Assembly: GCA_030386875.1 (NCBI GenBank)
Contig: CM059556.1
Location: 35,132,964-35,196,963 of the forward strand
Direction: 5' to 3'
Source: Morinoia aosen
Taxonomy: Eukaryota; Arthropoda; Malacostraca; Amphipoda; Talitridae
DNA: 64,000 nucleotides
Below the pieces are notes generated by a model that did no database searches, had not been told where the DNA came from, and saw only the letters and a program-made list of their open reading frames with translations. The translations under genes and the position numbers were made by a program. Below are positions 22,275 through 33,094 of the stretch, piece after piece (the stretch's first letter is position 1; each line of letters starts with the position of its first letter).

Positions 22275-23888
22275 TTAACATATATGCAAAGAGGTGATTA
22301 TGCCGACATGTTTGCAGGTGTCACAAGCAAGGAAGGCGAGATGAGCGGCTTCCTTTGTGCATCTTAATTTAATGAAGTACAGCGATTTTAGTTGCTTGAA
22401 TAAAATCGGGTGAGCTGTCCCACAATAGTCAGACGAGTCTCTCAAGTACAATTTTTGTAAATTTGGAAATGCAGAAACTAGTTCGTCTATAAGTAGCCTG
22501 TGGCCGGACTCGTACACGCGCCCTGAGAAGTTGATGTTGAGGATAGAGACGTTAGGGAACTTAACTCTGTGGAACATACTGGGGATGGAGGTGAACACTG
22601 TATGCGAGGAAGACTTGAGAGACAGCACCTCCAGATGAGTTTGGTGCTCACACAAATGGTCCATGCTCATGTCGACGATGGAACGAAGAGTCTTAATTTC
22701 GAGAAACTTTAATTTAAGGCAAGAATGCAAAGCGTTTTTGAGATCAGGCGTTAAATAATCGCAAGTGAGCCTCACTACTTCAAGACTGCTTTGCAATTTG
22801 AGGATCACGCAACTTCCCGCTTCGTTGAAGGAACCGATATCCACCGCCAACTTTCGAAAGCGGTTCGAGCTGTTTGCGAGAGCTATCAAGTTTGGAAGAG
22901 ACAACCTATGAAGAATAGTTAGCTCCGTCAAGTTCTTGTTCAAATAAATTTCGTTAAGCACTAGCCCGTTGAGGTCGAAGTCGTTATCCGGGAAGGATAT
23001 GACTACAATGCTCTTCAAGATTGGACACGACACGCTGAGCATCTCCAAGGTACCGGGTGGGGCCTCTTTAAAATTGTCGATTATAATTTCTCTAAGCTTT
23101 GGGCATTTCGTCACGACCTTTTCCATAAAATTGTACGTTAGGTCATTACACCAAATTTGTTTAACGCGGTTGGAGCGCCTATGATGATCTAGTAAATTCT
23201 TTCCTTCGAAGTTTCTTTCGTTCGATTTTCTGATTTTCGTAAAGTCAACCGAGCTCCATCTATTGGAATAGTTCACCACCTCATTCCACCTTCTGCACAC
23301 AGGCATAACGCTATCGCAGAGCTCTCTCAACGTTAGGAACGAGAATATTTTGTGTAAAATTTCGTTCGGCATGCGACTAATTGGGGAGTCTACGAATGGA
23401 GTTACATCGATCACCTTTTTGTTTTGAAGTTTTGTTACTTTTTTTGCTACTGATGAACGAATGGATTTTCCTGAGGCAGTTTTTCTACGTTTCACCGGTA
23501 CAGAAACGCCGGTTTTCGATGGAGGGACAGCGAAGTTTTCACTTTTTTGTACCGACGCAGGATGCGAAGACGCTTCTGAATTCACGGAGGTTGCACTCGT
23601 TTCACTGACCACCGATGCACACCTTTGAATTTTTTCTTGCGCCGGCCTGAATAGGCCATCAGCTCTGGTTAGCATGAGGTAACCAAACTCAATAGATCTT
23701 TCCGCGTCAGAACCAGGATGAAAGAAATCCTGGTAAACTCGGCATTCCGCGGAGTTTTGTTCCTTCTCAGCGATGCGGCTTGCGTTCGACACGATGCCAT
23801 TTGGGGGGCCAAGACGTCGTCCAATCCCCCGTCTTCCAGTGGGGTCCACGGCCCAGAAGCCCTTGTCCCAGTTGCGATAGAGGAACAT
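22275..23888 (-). CDS. F-box and leucine-rich-repeat protein
   Basis: This is a 537-residue open frame. Residues 171-216 form an F-box (SRMPNEILHKIFSFLTLREL, then CRRWNEV). About 300 residues of irregular leucine-rich repeats follow, with recurrent LxxLxLxx patterns, to the C-terminus. F-box proteins of this type bind SKP1 through the F-box and select substrates for SCF ubiquitin ligases through the repeats. The N-terminal 170 residues are Ser/Lys-rich with a possible nuclear signal (PVKRRK, 131-136). An in-frame TGA ten codons upstream supports the ATG at 23888. A good 3' splice site (TCTCTTTCAG ending at 23921) lies just upstream, so a 5' non-coding exon is likely. The exact F-box subfamily is not recognised. 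The gene is apparently intact and single-exon over its coding part. Confidence 0.8.
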   Translation of the reverse strand: MFLYRNWDKGFWAVDPTGRRGIGRRLGPPNGIVSNASRIAEKEQNSAECRVYQDFFHPGSDAERSIEFGYLMLTRADGLFRPAQEKIQRCASVVSETSATSVNSEASSHPASVQKSENFAVPPSKTGVSVPVKRRKTASGKSIRSSVAKKVTKLQNKKVIDVTPFVDSPISRMPNEILHKIFSFLTLRELCDSVMPVCRRWNEVVNYSNRWSSVDFTKIRKSNERNFEGKNLLDHHRRSNRVKQIWCNDLTYNFMEKVVTKCPKLREIIIDNFKEAPPGTLEMLSVSCPILKSIVVISFPDNDFDLNGLVLNEIYLNKNLTELTILHRLSLPNLIALANSSNRFRKLAVDIGSFNEAGSCVILKLQSSLEVVRLTCDYLTPDLKNALHSCLKLKFLEIKTLRSIVDMSMDHLCEHQTHLEVLSLKSSSHTVFTSIPSMFHRVKFPNVSILNINFSGRVYESGHRLLIDELVSAFPNLQKLYLRDSSDYCGTAHPILFKQLKSLYFIKLRCTKEAAHLAFLACDTCKHVGIITSLHIC

Positions 23889-23920
23889 CGGCGCTGGAGT
23901 TGGGCGCGATTTTCATGAAC
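23889..23920 (-). promoter_or_regulatory. Candidate 5' UTR end of the F-box gene with 3' splice site
   Basis: On the minus strand, a pyrimidine tract and CAG (TCTCTTTCAG) end at 23921. The next 32 bases lead to the ATG at 23888 and hold an in-frame TGA. The 5' exon itself could not be located. A near-duplicate of the splice-site sequence (gaacctgaaag on the plus strand) occurs about 90 bases further upstream. Confidence 0.4.
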
Positions 23921-24055
23921 CTGAAAGAGAAAAATTGAATCTGTCATTTTGAAACTTATACAACTTGGGATATTATCCCTAAAAAAAAGTGACGGAACGA
24001 CTCTTCTCGAACCTGAAAGAAAAATGGTCAATATGCAGTTTAGGAGATCCACGGA

Positions 24056-24205
24056 AATGAAGAATTCTATTCCAAAGAATCAGTAAAGGAACCCATTTAA
24101 AAAAGTTTTACAGGAATGACATTCTGCTCGCTGATGCGTTGTTTTAGAGTTATTTAACTTTGAAATTTTCGTCTTCCATAGCAGTTGCGTTGCGCGCTTG
24201 AGCCA
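24056..24205. mobile_element. Partial copy of the 7.5-kb palindrome arm
   Basis: CAGTAAAGGAACCCATTTAA and CATTCTGCTCGCTGATGCGT match the arm at 7565-7640 and its mirror near 8080-8140. Confidence 0.65.
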
Positions 24206-24209
24206 TTAG

Positions 24210-25855
24210 AGTATTCTTGGGTACTTTGTAATGTATTATTTGCTAACCCTGCGGAGCCTGAACCCACTTCTAGGAAGTTTTAATCAAAAACACAATAAAT
24301 TTGAACGAGATTTATATTATGGAATCACCAATTATTCACCATGGTAATGATTTACGGGTTCTCTTCAATATTATCGCATGCCATCATTCATAATGCACTA
24401 GAACACTAACATTCATTGATATTATTGATGTTGCGACGATTAGTTAATATTATTAACTTGTTGATAACTTGAAAGCTATACTGAAACTGGTTGCATTAAC
24501 CGATAAACGTATAAATTCTAATACTCGGCATAATTCTAGTTAATTTCAAAAGATTCTGATAAATGAAATGATATTTATTAGGCGTCGATTTTGAGTATGC
24601 TTTAATCAGCTAAAGGGCCTCGGGATCAGGTTTTTCATTGCATCAATGCCGATCGATATCTTACACACCAAACGAGAAGGAATTTTCCAGGTTGTTGGAT
24701 TATCAAGGTTGTAAACAGCTGTGTGACTGTCAGCCGTCAAAACAGTCCACTTATCGTCTGAATTGTAGATTGAAATGCGAGATTTCGTACAGCCTATACG
24801 TATGTTGTTTAATCTCCAAGTGTTTGCCGGTTTCTCTGTTATCACTAAAGTGGAGCGAAGCCGTGAATAAACAAAAGTTTTTCATTCTAAGAAATGTAAA
24901 TTGTTTGACCTTTGAAATCTATGTTACGCTGTACAACTCGTGAAGCGTAGGACCAGCTTTCCATAATATTTTTTTTGTGAAATACGCTTGAGATCGCGTC
25001 CACGATACAGCGTTTCAAAACTTGTAAACTTTCCCTGTGCTTTTACGGAGACATGTTGAGTTTTGCCTTGTGTTGTTAACGGGTGCGGAGCTTTATAGGT
25101 GAGGTGCAGAAAAGCCACTAAAATGTCAAATTTCCTAAAAACAATGATTAGTAACGCGCACTTTATGAAGTACCCAACCATTCTGTACAGAGTTAAAGCG
25201 TTCAACTAGAATGACTTTTGCTATATCTTATTTACGGTCTTCATTTTACCCAGCAATTGTCTTATTTACAGCCTACATTTTCCCAAGCAATTGCCTTATG
25301 ATTTTTTTTGTGTGGCTGAAACTATGTAGAATGAGCAATGTCTCAGTATGGATCAGGCGGTCAGTATTTCATCTTTGGGGTATCACGAATGAAAAATAAA
25401 TTCGAATGGGCGAGAATTTTTAAACAACGCTTGCAGAGAGAGAATTGTCAAAAATATTATCTCGATAAACACATACCTCGTTTACACTCCAAAAAAGATA
25501 AAACTTATCAAAGATGCATAAATGTTACCTAATTAGTTATTTAAAATGTTAAGTAGAAACTCTTTTACTCTATTCCTGCATATATTAGGAAAACGGTTAA
25601 ATATATCCTACTGAAGTTTCTTAAATCCCTCATGGCACTGTATTTAGCAAGCATATTTTGGTCATTTATAACTCGTCACACCATAAAAACTTCATATGAT
25701 TAATGAATAGTTTTACCGATGAAAAAGAAAACTTATTTTTCCCTTCAAATGCCTAATTTAAACGGTAGTTGAAATTCAACATTATTCAAATTCCCCTCAC
25801 TATCATTATATTCGTGACTGTAATGTTCTCTTTGCTAATTCTATAAACCGGAGAC
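24210..25855. other. AT-rich intergenic DNA
   Basis: I see no gene or repeat that I recognise. The short open frames are not supported. Confidence 0.4.
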
Positions 25856-25859
25856 CTAA

Positions 25860-26160
25860 AAATCAGAAAAAATAATAAAAATAATAATGCCACAATTGAC
25901 AACATATACTACTTAGGAATTCGTCCGGTCTTAGTCCGTCGGATGAAGCTCAAAATGTCATGTAAAATGAGAAAAAGAGCAATAATGTCACAACAATATT
26001 ATTAGTCAAAACATGCACTGCATAGGAATTCGTCCGATTTTCGTCCGTTTGGACGAAACTCAAAAAGTCATGTAAAATCAGAAAAATAATAATAATGCCA
26101 CAGTAATATTATTATTCATAACATGCACTGCATAGGAATTAGTTCCGTCTTGTACAATAA
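25860..26160. repeat. Tandem repeat, about 118-bp unit, 2.5 copies
   Basis: Units share AGGAATTCGTCCG, CTCAAAAWGTCATGTAAAAT and AATAATGCCACA blocks. There are AATAAT-rich joints between units. Confidence 0.75.
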
Positions 26161-26211
26161 ACACGCATCTTTTCAAGGTAGTCACGTCCACCATCGCTGG
26201 GTCCGAGTTAA

Positions 26212-26397
26212 AGCGGCCCATAGACGATCAATTTTATTCTCAATATAATTGACAATAATGGATATTGACAATTTAATTGATCGTTTGTGGGCTTGATTGA
26301 CGACCGTCAATTAATTGACTTAGTGAGCAAAAAAAATTTCATCAATATATTGAGTCAATGATTTTGAAAATTAAATAGATCGTCTATGGGCCGCTTA
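26212..26397. mobile_element. Small TIR element (MITE) with TAA target duplication
   Basis: The inverted termini AGCGGCCCATAGACGATC and GATCGTCTATGGGCCGCT bound about 186 AT-rich bases. TAA lies directly outside both ends, consistent with a PIF/Harbinger-type three-base duplication. There is no coding sequence inside. Confidence 0.75.
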
Positions 26398-26399
26398 AC

Positions 26400-27145
26400 A
26401 CTCTGCCGGCCGGTCCAGTGACCCAGTGGTCAGACAACTCCCGTCACCTCACCGGTACTTGATTACCGTCACAAAACTACTTATTTAAACAACAGCGGTT
26501 TCATTTTTGAAGCGAATGTTGTACAACTGGCTACGTGAGTTTTTTGAAAGTGTGGCATAGCTAAGTTGACTCGAAAGAATTCATATACCACCATTTACAC
26601 GATTACGTAAATTGTCTTAAAATATGGCCCCAATGGCCCACTCTGCCTACCAAGGCCTAGCCAAATGCACCCGAAGGTCTGCAGTCGATACATCATCGTA
26701 AGAGAGCCTCAACTTCTACGGTTTAAAACTCTTCCGATATTTTCTGCTTATGGGATACTAGATTCAAGTTGTGACTGGCTGTATCCAGAATTACGGCACT
26801 GAGATGATAGTTTATTCTAATGGGACGTGAGTGAGACAATCGCAATCGCACTTGATTGATTTCAACTAACATCGTATTTATTCAAAGTTCTTAATTTATA
26901 GTATTACCAAAAGTTATGATTATTGTATTCTAATTTTTACCACTGCAGCCAAAATGGAGGCGATTACAGCTGTCATTTGACAGAGGTGAAAAATGTTCAA
27001 TTTTTTCACGAAATTGTTCTCCAGTATGTACGTATGTACTGTAAAAAAGAATTAATTTATTTGGCATGTAGAGGAAAGTTATAAATTCAACAAACCCATG
27101 AAAAAAGTTGGGACTAATCCGTTAGCATTGAAGTGAATCGTTTCA
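26400..27145. other. Intergenic DNA
   Basis: No recognised gene or repeat. Confidence 0.4.
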
Positions 27146-27149
27146 TATA

Positions 27150-28718
27150 ACAGAAGAAGCAACAGTAATGTACCACCTCACACGGAAAAGAACGCAGAAA
27201 TCATTTCACACAGCAGAAGAAGCAACAGTAATGTACCACCTCACACGGAAAAGAAGGCAGAAATCATTTCACACAACAGAAGAAGCAACAGTAATGTACC
27301 ACCTCACACGGAAAAGAAGGCAGAAATCATTTCACACAAAAGAAGAAGCAACAGTAATGTACCACCTCCCGCGGAAAAGAAGGCAGAAATCATTTCACAC
27401 AACAGAAGAAGCAACAGTAATGTACCACCTCACACGGAAAAGAAGGCAGAAATCATTTCACACAACAGAAGAAGCAACAGTAATGTACCACCTCACACGG
27501 AAAAGAAGGCAGAAATCATTTCACACAGCAGAAGAAGCAACAGTACAGTAATGTACCACCTCACACGGAAAAGAAGGCAGAAATCATTTCACACAGCAGA
27601 AGAAGCAACAGTAATGTACCACCTCACACGGAAAAGAACGCAGAAATCATTTCACACAGCAGAAGAAGCAACAGTAATGTACCACCTCACACGGAAAAGA
27701 ACGCAGAAATCATTTCACACAACAGAAGAAGCAACAGTAATGTACCACCTCACACGGAAAAGAAGGCAGAAATCATTTCACACAACAGAAGAAGCAACAG
27801 TAATGTACCACCTCCCGCGGAAAAGAAGGCAGAAATCATTTCACACAACAGAAGAAGCAACAGTAATGTACCACCTCCCGCGGAAAAGAAGGCAGAAATC
27901 ATTTCACACAACAGAAGAAGCAACAGTAATGTACCACCTCCCGCGGAAAAGAAGGCAGAAATCATTTCACACAACAGAAGAAGCAACAGTAATGTACCAC
28001 CTCACACGGAAAAGAAGGCAGAAATCATTTCACACAACAGAAGAAGCAACAGTAATGTACCACCTCACACGGAAAAGAAGGCAGAAATCATTTCACACAA
28101 CAGAAGAAGCAACAGTAATGTACCACCTCCCGCGGAAAAGAAGGCAGAAATCATTTCACACAACAGAAGAAGCAACAGTAATGTACCACCTCACACGGAA
28201 AAGAAGGCAGAAATCATTTCACACAACAGAAGAAGCAACAGTAATGTACCACCTCACGCGGAAAAGAAGGCAGAAATCATTTCACACAACAGAAGAAGCA
28301 ACAGTAATGTACCACCTCACGCGGAAAAGAAGGCAGAAATCATTTCACACAACAGAAGAAGCAACAGTAATGTACCACCTCCCGCGGAAAAGAAGGCAGA
28401 AATCATTTCACACAACAGAAGAAGCAACAGTAATGTACCACCTCACGCGGAAAAGAAGGCAGAAATCATTTCACACAACAGAAGAAGCAACAGTAATGTA
28501 CCACCTCACACGGAAAAGAAGGCAGAAATCATTTCACACAACAGAAGAAGCAACAGTAATGTACCACCTCCCGCGGAAAAGAAGGCAGAAATCATTTCAC
28601 ACAACAGAAGAAGCAACAGTAATGTACCACCTCACGCGGAAAAGAAGGCAGAAATCATTTCACACAACAGAAGAAGCAACAGTAATGTACCACCTCCCGC
28701 GGAAAAGAAGGCAGAACG
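27150..28718 (+). repeat. 63-bp tandem array, about 25 copies
   Basis: Each unit contains TGTACCACCTCACACGGAAA, then GGCAGAAATCATTTCACACA and a GAAGAAGCAACAG end. Because 63 is a multiple of three, the array is open in at least two plus-strand frames. A 5-bp insertion at about 27545 shifts both. Unit variants alternate CACACGG, CCCGCGG and CACGCGG without clear order. Whether it is coding is discussed in the findings. Confidence 0.95.
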
Positions 28719-28950
28719 GCTGTGCCTGCTTCTTCTGAGATCATTGGTCACGCATGCCGGGCAGAGCTATTATTTACTTCAGTCCAACGGCTCGAGACAA
28801 AGGAGATTTTTCATCAAGGAATATGATGGAACAATAGTGATAACTGTAAATTTCATTTTAAAATCTATCTTCTGTTTGAAAAACAGTTTGTTTTCTTCTC
28901 AAGTTAACGTCAAAGTATGGCTGGATCTATGCATATTATTGATTCAGTAA
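28719..28950 (+). other. Open frame continuing out of the 63-bp array
   Basis: The array frame that reads NVPPPAEKKAEIISHNRRSN runs without a stop through non-repetitive sequence (SYYLLQSNGSRQRRFFIKEY) to TAA at 28950. A good splice donor (ATAACT, then GTAAAT) is at about 28843. No ATG precedes it within the array in this frame. The product is unknown. Confidence 0.25.
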
Positions 28951-28954
28951 AACA

Positions 28955-29985
28955 TTTCAAAGTTGGTTTTTCTAATGTACTTGAACAAGACACAGCTGGT
29001 TAACCCCTACTTTTTACAAAGTGAAATGAACATTTAAATGAAGCGCAAAATTTACTTCTTACCTTTTTCAAAGGTTAGAATTCACTGTGGATTATAGCAA
29101 GTCACGACGCGTTGTGCTCTTAACTAAACTGTCAAAAAAAATACAGAGATGATGATGACTGACATCACCTCCCACCACCACAGCTCGAAGAGCACTAAGG
29201 AGCCTAGGAGGTATAGGACTATAGGCCGTGCGGTAAGCCTACTGTCGAGTGTCGACTGGTACCGATATGTACTACTGACCAGCCTTTCGATCTCGCCTTT
29301 ATACGCGTAGTCAAACGTACGGCGCGCTCGTCTAAATCAGCTTGACGAGGATAGTGATATGGCCGAGATAAACATCCGTATGAACTTTCATGTTTGGTCA
29401 CAAGTGGAAGCGATAATCTCGAAAAGATTTCACTTTAAAGATTATTCAAGGCTTATTTAAATTGAGCGAGACTTATTTGTACATTTGAGACAAGACTTAA
29501 GGATTGTTTCGAAAAATTGTTATTGATTCATTTCTCGTTGGGTACACTCGTGCATGATTTTTTTTTTGGGGGGGGGGGGGGGGGTTTGTACCTGCATTAT
29601 TAGTCATAATTAAAATTCTGTTATTTGCTCTTTTAAATATTTATTTTTCGTTTTCTTGTATATAACGTTCCTTGTATTCACTTGCAGCAATTTCTATTCT
29701 CTAAAAAAAGAAAATATTTCAGTATTTTTCTATGACTCTATTTTGAATCTCTTATCATCGGAAATGTCAAAGATAAAAGTAATTTATTGCCCCTAAATTG
29801 GTTTCATTATTAATGTTCATTTGCCTGTTACCTTGACAGTGTTAATTAAACGGGGAGCATTTCCTGTTTACCTTCATTTATGTTTCAAAACTGCAGAAAA
29901 ACCCTGCTCGAAGTACTATACTACTGAAAAAAGAACTTCATTATTTACACGAGTTTGGCGATTTTAGCGTGGTACTTCACATTTT
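28955..29985. other. Intergenic DNA with poly-G run
   Basis: A T8 tract joined to about 16 consecutive G bases lies at 29560-29584, a likely slippage site. No gene is seen. Confidence 0.45.
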
Positions 29986-29989
29986 TAGT

Positions 29990-30240
29990 ACCTGTGTAGA
30001 GTTCATGTGTAATATAGTTTCAATGTACTATTTATGTGCAATGTAGCACCAATTTATTACCAAAATTTATTTAGTATCAATTTACTGCCAACGTGCAATA
30101 TATGTGCAATATCAATATATCAATGTTCAATTCATGTGCAATTCAGTACCAATTTGTTACCAAAGTCCAATTTAGTACCAATGTTCAATTCATGTGCAAT
30201 TTAGGTCCAATTTATTACCGAAGTGCAATTTAGTACCAAA
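29990..30240. repeat. Degenerate tandem repeat
   Basis: Diverged units contain ATGTGCAAT, TAGTACCAATTTATTACC and TCAATGTTCAATT. The period is irregular. Confidence 0.6.
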
Positions 30241-30244
30241 TTCT

Positions 30245-31420
30245 AAAACCTTGCCCTCTCGTGTCAGTGTTCGTGGCGGACAATGTGAGAATGCGAGTTT
30301 TGACGCACTTCAAGAAATTTTAAAAATATATTTTTCATTCAATTATTTGTGTCCTCACGACGCTAGGCTACCTGAAATCTAATTATTTAAACCGTATTTC
30401 CGATGTTAAGGGACGGATTATCAAGCAAGGTATGTAATACTTGTACGACAACGTCAACCGCTTAAAAATATTGCATTTTCTAGTAATAGAAAGCCAAGAA
30501 AGATACTGGAATGAGGCAATTTTCGGAATAGAGCTATTTTTAACTTTCATACGATTATTAAACATCGTACAAGATAAATATTCCCGACATTTACGTTTTC
30601 GTTACGGTAGAGCCGGCGGCAAAAGTTCACCTGTAGACTTGGTTACTCTACGCGCAATTTTGTCAGCCAATGCGTGGTGTTTTCATCAGCTACTGATAAA
30701 AATACAGCGTTAGACCATCTATTTAGTTGCCCCACGCTTTGCGCGTAATCCAATTGGGAAAAAGTTAAAACTGGGGCATTTAACGCCTTGGTTGCAACGT
30801 CACCCGCCGGGGGAAATATAAATTATTGGAAATATATAAACTTGTCTCTAAAAATAATCAGCGGAAGTATTTATGTTATCAGGAACAATTTAGGCAGCTA
30901 GAAGAACTAGTTTTGTTATCAATAATTCAAATTTGAGTCTCTAGTATTGATGGTGAGTAGTGATAGTGAATGCCCCGGAAGACTTGAGTTACTTTATGAA
31001 AATCTGTAAATATTGAAATGAAATACTTTGAACCACTCATCTAGAAAGATATGGCAGATAAATCTAACCATAATCTGGCTTTCGAACGGTTTTCAACAAG
31101 ATGCACCGACAATAACTTCATGCATCGTGAACAACTGCACATTTGATCATTTCATGTTAAATAATTTAAAGTTGTATTTAAATTATAGTGAACCGTGTTA
31201 CTATGTGTCCATTTTATAGATATAATGCATACCTCAAGTTCTAAACTTTTGTTCGACACACTAAACTGGACGTCGAACAAAATTATCTCATTTTAATTAT
31301 GTTAAAAATACCTTGCCTGGAGTTAAAAAAAATGCAAGTTTGAACTAAAGTTGACCAGGCAAAGTCTACACTACTTAGCGTATGACAACTGCTACCTAAG
31401 CAGCAAAACAGCCTGGTAAA
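30245..31420. other. Intergenic DNA
   Basis: A 90-codon frame at 30441-30713 has no recognisable domain. Nothing else is supported. Confidence 0.35.
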
Positions 31421-31436
31421 TTAAACTTCTCTCGTT

Positions 31437-31804
31437 ATTATTCTTATTATTATTATATAAGAAAGTTTTAGCCTCCCTTAACCACGACAAAGATGTTCCA
31501 AGAGAGGAAAGAGGAAGGCACCATTTAGTATGGAGTTGAGGGAACGCGGAATCTATGCATAAGGTGCACAGAAACAGTAAGCTAGGAAAGAAGTTCATGA
31601 AACAAGAAAAAAGTTGAAGAAGAAAGTAGTAGGTGCTGAAAAACAGGACAGCAGTGAACCGAAAAAAAGATGGTCCGTAACAAAACAAAAACCTATTTTA
31701 TTACAACAAAAAGGAAGCCTACCTAACCTTTAGCTCGGGCCCTCACATAGTCCCCCTGGGAGCGCTAATTCCCATAGATACAATAGTTGTATCCCCCTGA
31801 GGGG
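31437..31804 (-). mobile_element. SINE-like retroposon family A, copy 1
   Basis: The element runs on the minus strand from a palindromic head (CCCCTCAGGGGGATACAACT) to a GGGAGGCTAAAAC tail and an ATT/AAT microsatellite. The 13-bp target duplication AACTTCTCTCGTT is at 31424-31436 and 31805-31817. It has no coding sequence. Confidence 0.85.
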
Positions 31805-32006
31805 AACTTCTCTCGTTCATTCTGGATTGTGTTTCTGATAAATTCACCGATTTTTCCACACTGCTTCAAACAGATAACGAATCTCGCGATGGCCGGAGAA
31901 TTTCTCAGGCTTACCGTCGAGTTCTTCTGTGTTGTTGGCTGCTACCAAGGAGGTTTAATGGAATATCCAACTTCCTTGGCTGCTACAGCGCTTCTTGCTG
32001 GGACAC

Positions 32007-32079
32007 TTGAGTGCCTGGGACACTATCGTGCCTGGGACACTGGCGTGCCTGGGACACTGGCGTGCCTGGGACACTGCTA
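32007..32079. repeat. 19-bp tandem repeat, about 4 copies
   Basis: Units read GTGCCTGGGACACTGGC with small changes. A (TTA)n microsatellite follows at 32132-32158. Confidence 0.8.
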
Positions 32080-32297
32080 GTTGGGACAACATTTTGAGAC
32101 ACCACTTTTTGCAGACACCTCATATAGTGGTGACTATTATTATTATTATTATTATTATGTATTATGATTTAACTAAAAACATTATATTATGATGCAGTCA
32201 ATTATTTTGACACTCGTGTAGACAACGCATTTTCCATTTTGACAAGCTTTATTCTTTTAAAACATTCATCTTTTGATGATATATGTGTACAGCAACG

Positions 32298-33092
32298 TGC
32301 ATCAGTGCAGTGTACAGTGCATCAGTGCAGTGTACAGTGCATCAGTGCAGTGTACAGTGCATCAGTGCAGTGTACAGTGCATCAGTGCAGTGTACAGTGC
32401 ATCAGTGCAGTGTACAGTGCATCAGTGCAGTGTACAGTGCATCAGTGCAGTGTACAGTGCATCAGTGCAGTGTACAGTGCATCAGTGCAGTGTACAGTGC
32501 ATCAGTGCAGTGTACAGTGCATCAGTGCAGTGTACAGTGCATCAGTGCAGTGTACAGTGCATCAGTGCAGTGTACAGTGCATCAGTGCAGTGTACAGTGC
32601 ATCAGTGCAGTGTACAGTGCATCAGTGCAGTGTACAGTGCATCAGTGTAGTGTACAGTGCATCAGTGCAGTGTACAGTGCATCAGTGCAGTGTACAGTGC
32701 ATCAGTGCAGTGTACAGTGCATCAGTGCAGTGTACAGTGCATCAGTGCAGTGTACAGTGCATCAGTGCAGTGAACAGTGCATCAGTGCAGTGTACAGTGC
32801 ATCAGTGCAGTGTACAGTGCATCAGTGCAGTGTACAGTGCATCAGTGCAGTGTACAGTGCATCAGTGCAGTGTACAGTGCATCAGTGCAGTGTACAGTGC
32901 ATCAGTGCAGTGTACAGTGCATCAGTGCAGTGTACAGTGCATCAGTGCAGTGTACAGTGCATCAGTGCAGTGTACAGTGCATCAGTGCAGTGTACAGTGC
33001 ATCAGTGCAGTGAACAGTGCATCAGTGCAGTGTACAGTGCATCAGTGCAGTGTACAGTGCATCAGTGCAGTGTACAGTGCATCAGTGCAGTG
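32298..33092. repeat. 20-bp tandem array, about 40 near-identical copies
   Basis: The unit is AGTGCATCAGTGCAGTGTAC. Only three single-base variants were seen over nearly 800 bases (near 32647, 32772 and 33012). The latter two are the same change 240 bases apart, implying duplication of a 12-unit block. The plus strand is open in all frames; this is an artefact. Confidence 0.97.
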
Positions 33093-33094
33093 TC

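Noticed and set aside
29219-29401. 60-codon minus-strand frame in a GC-richer patch
   Set aside because: No domain, no splice or promoter context; could be chance.
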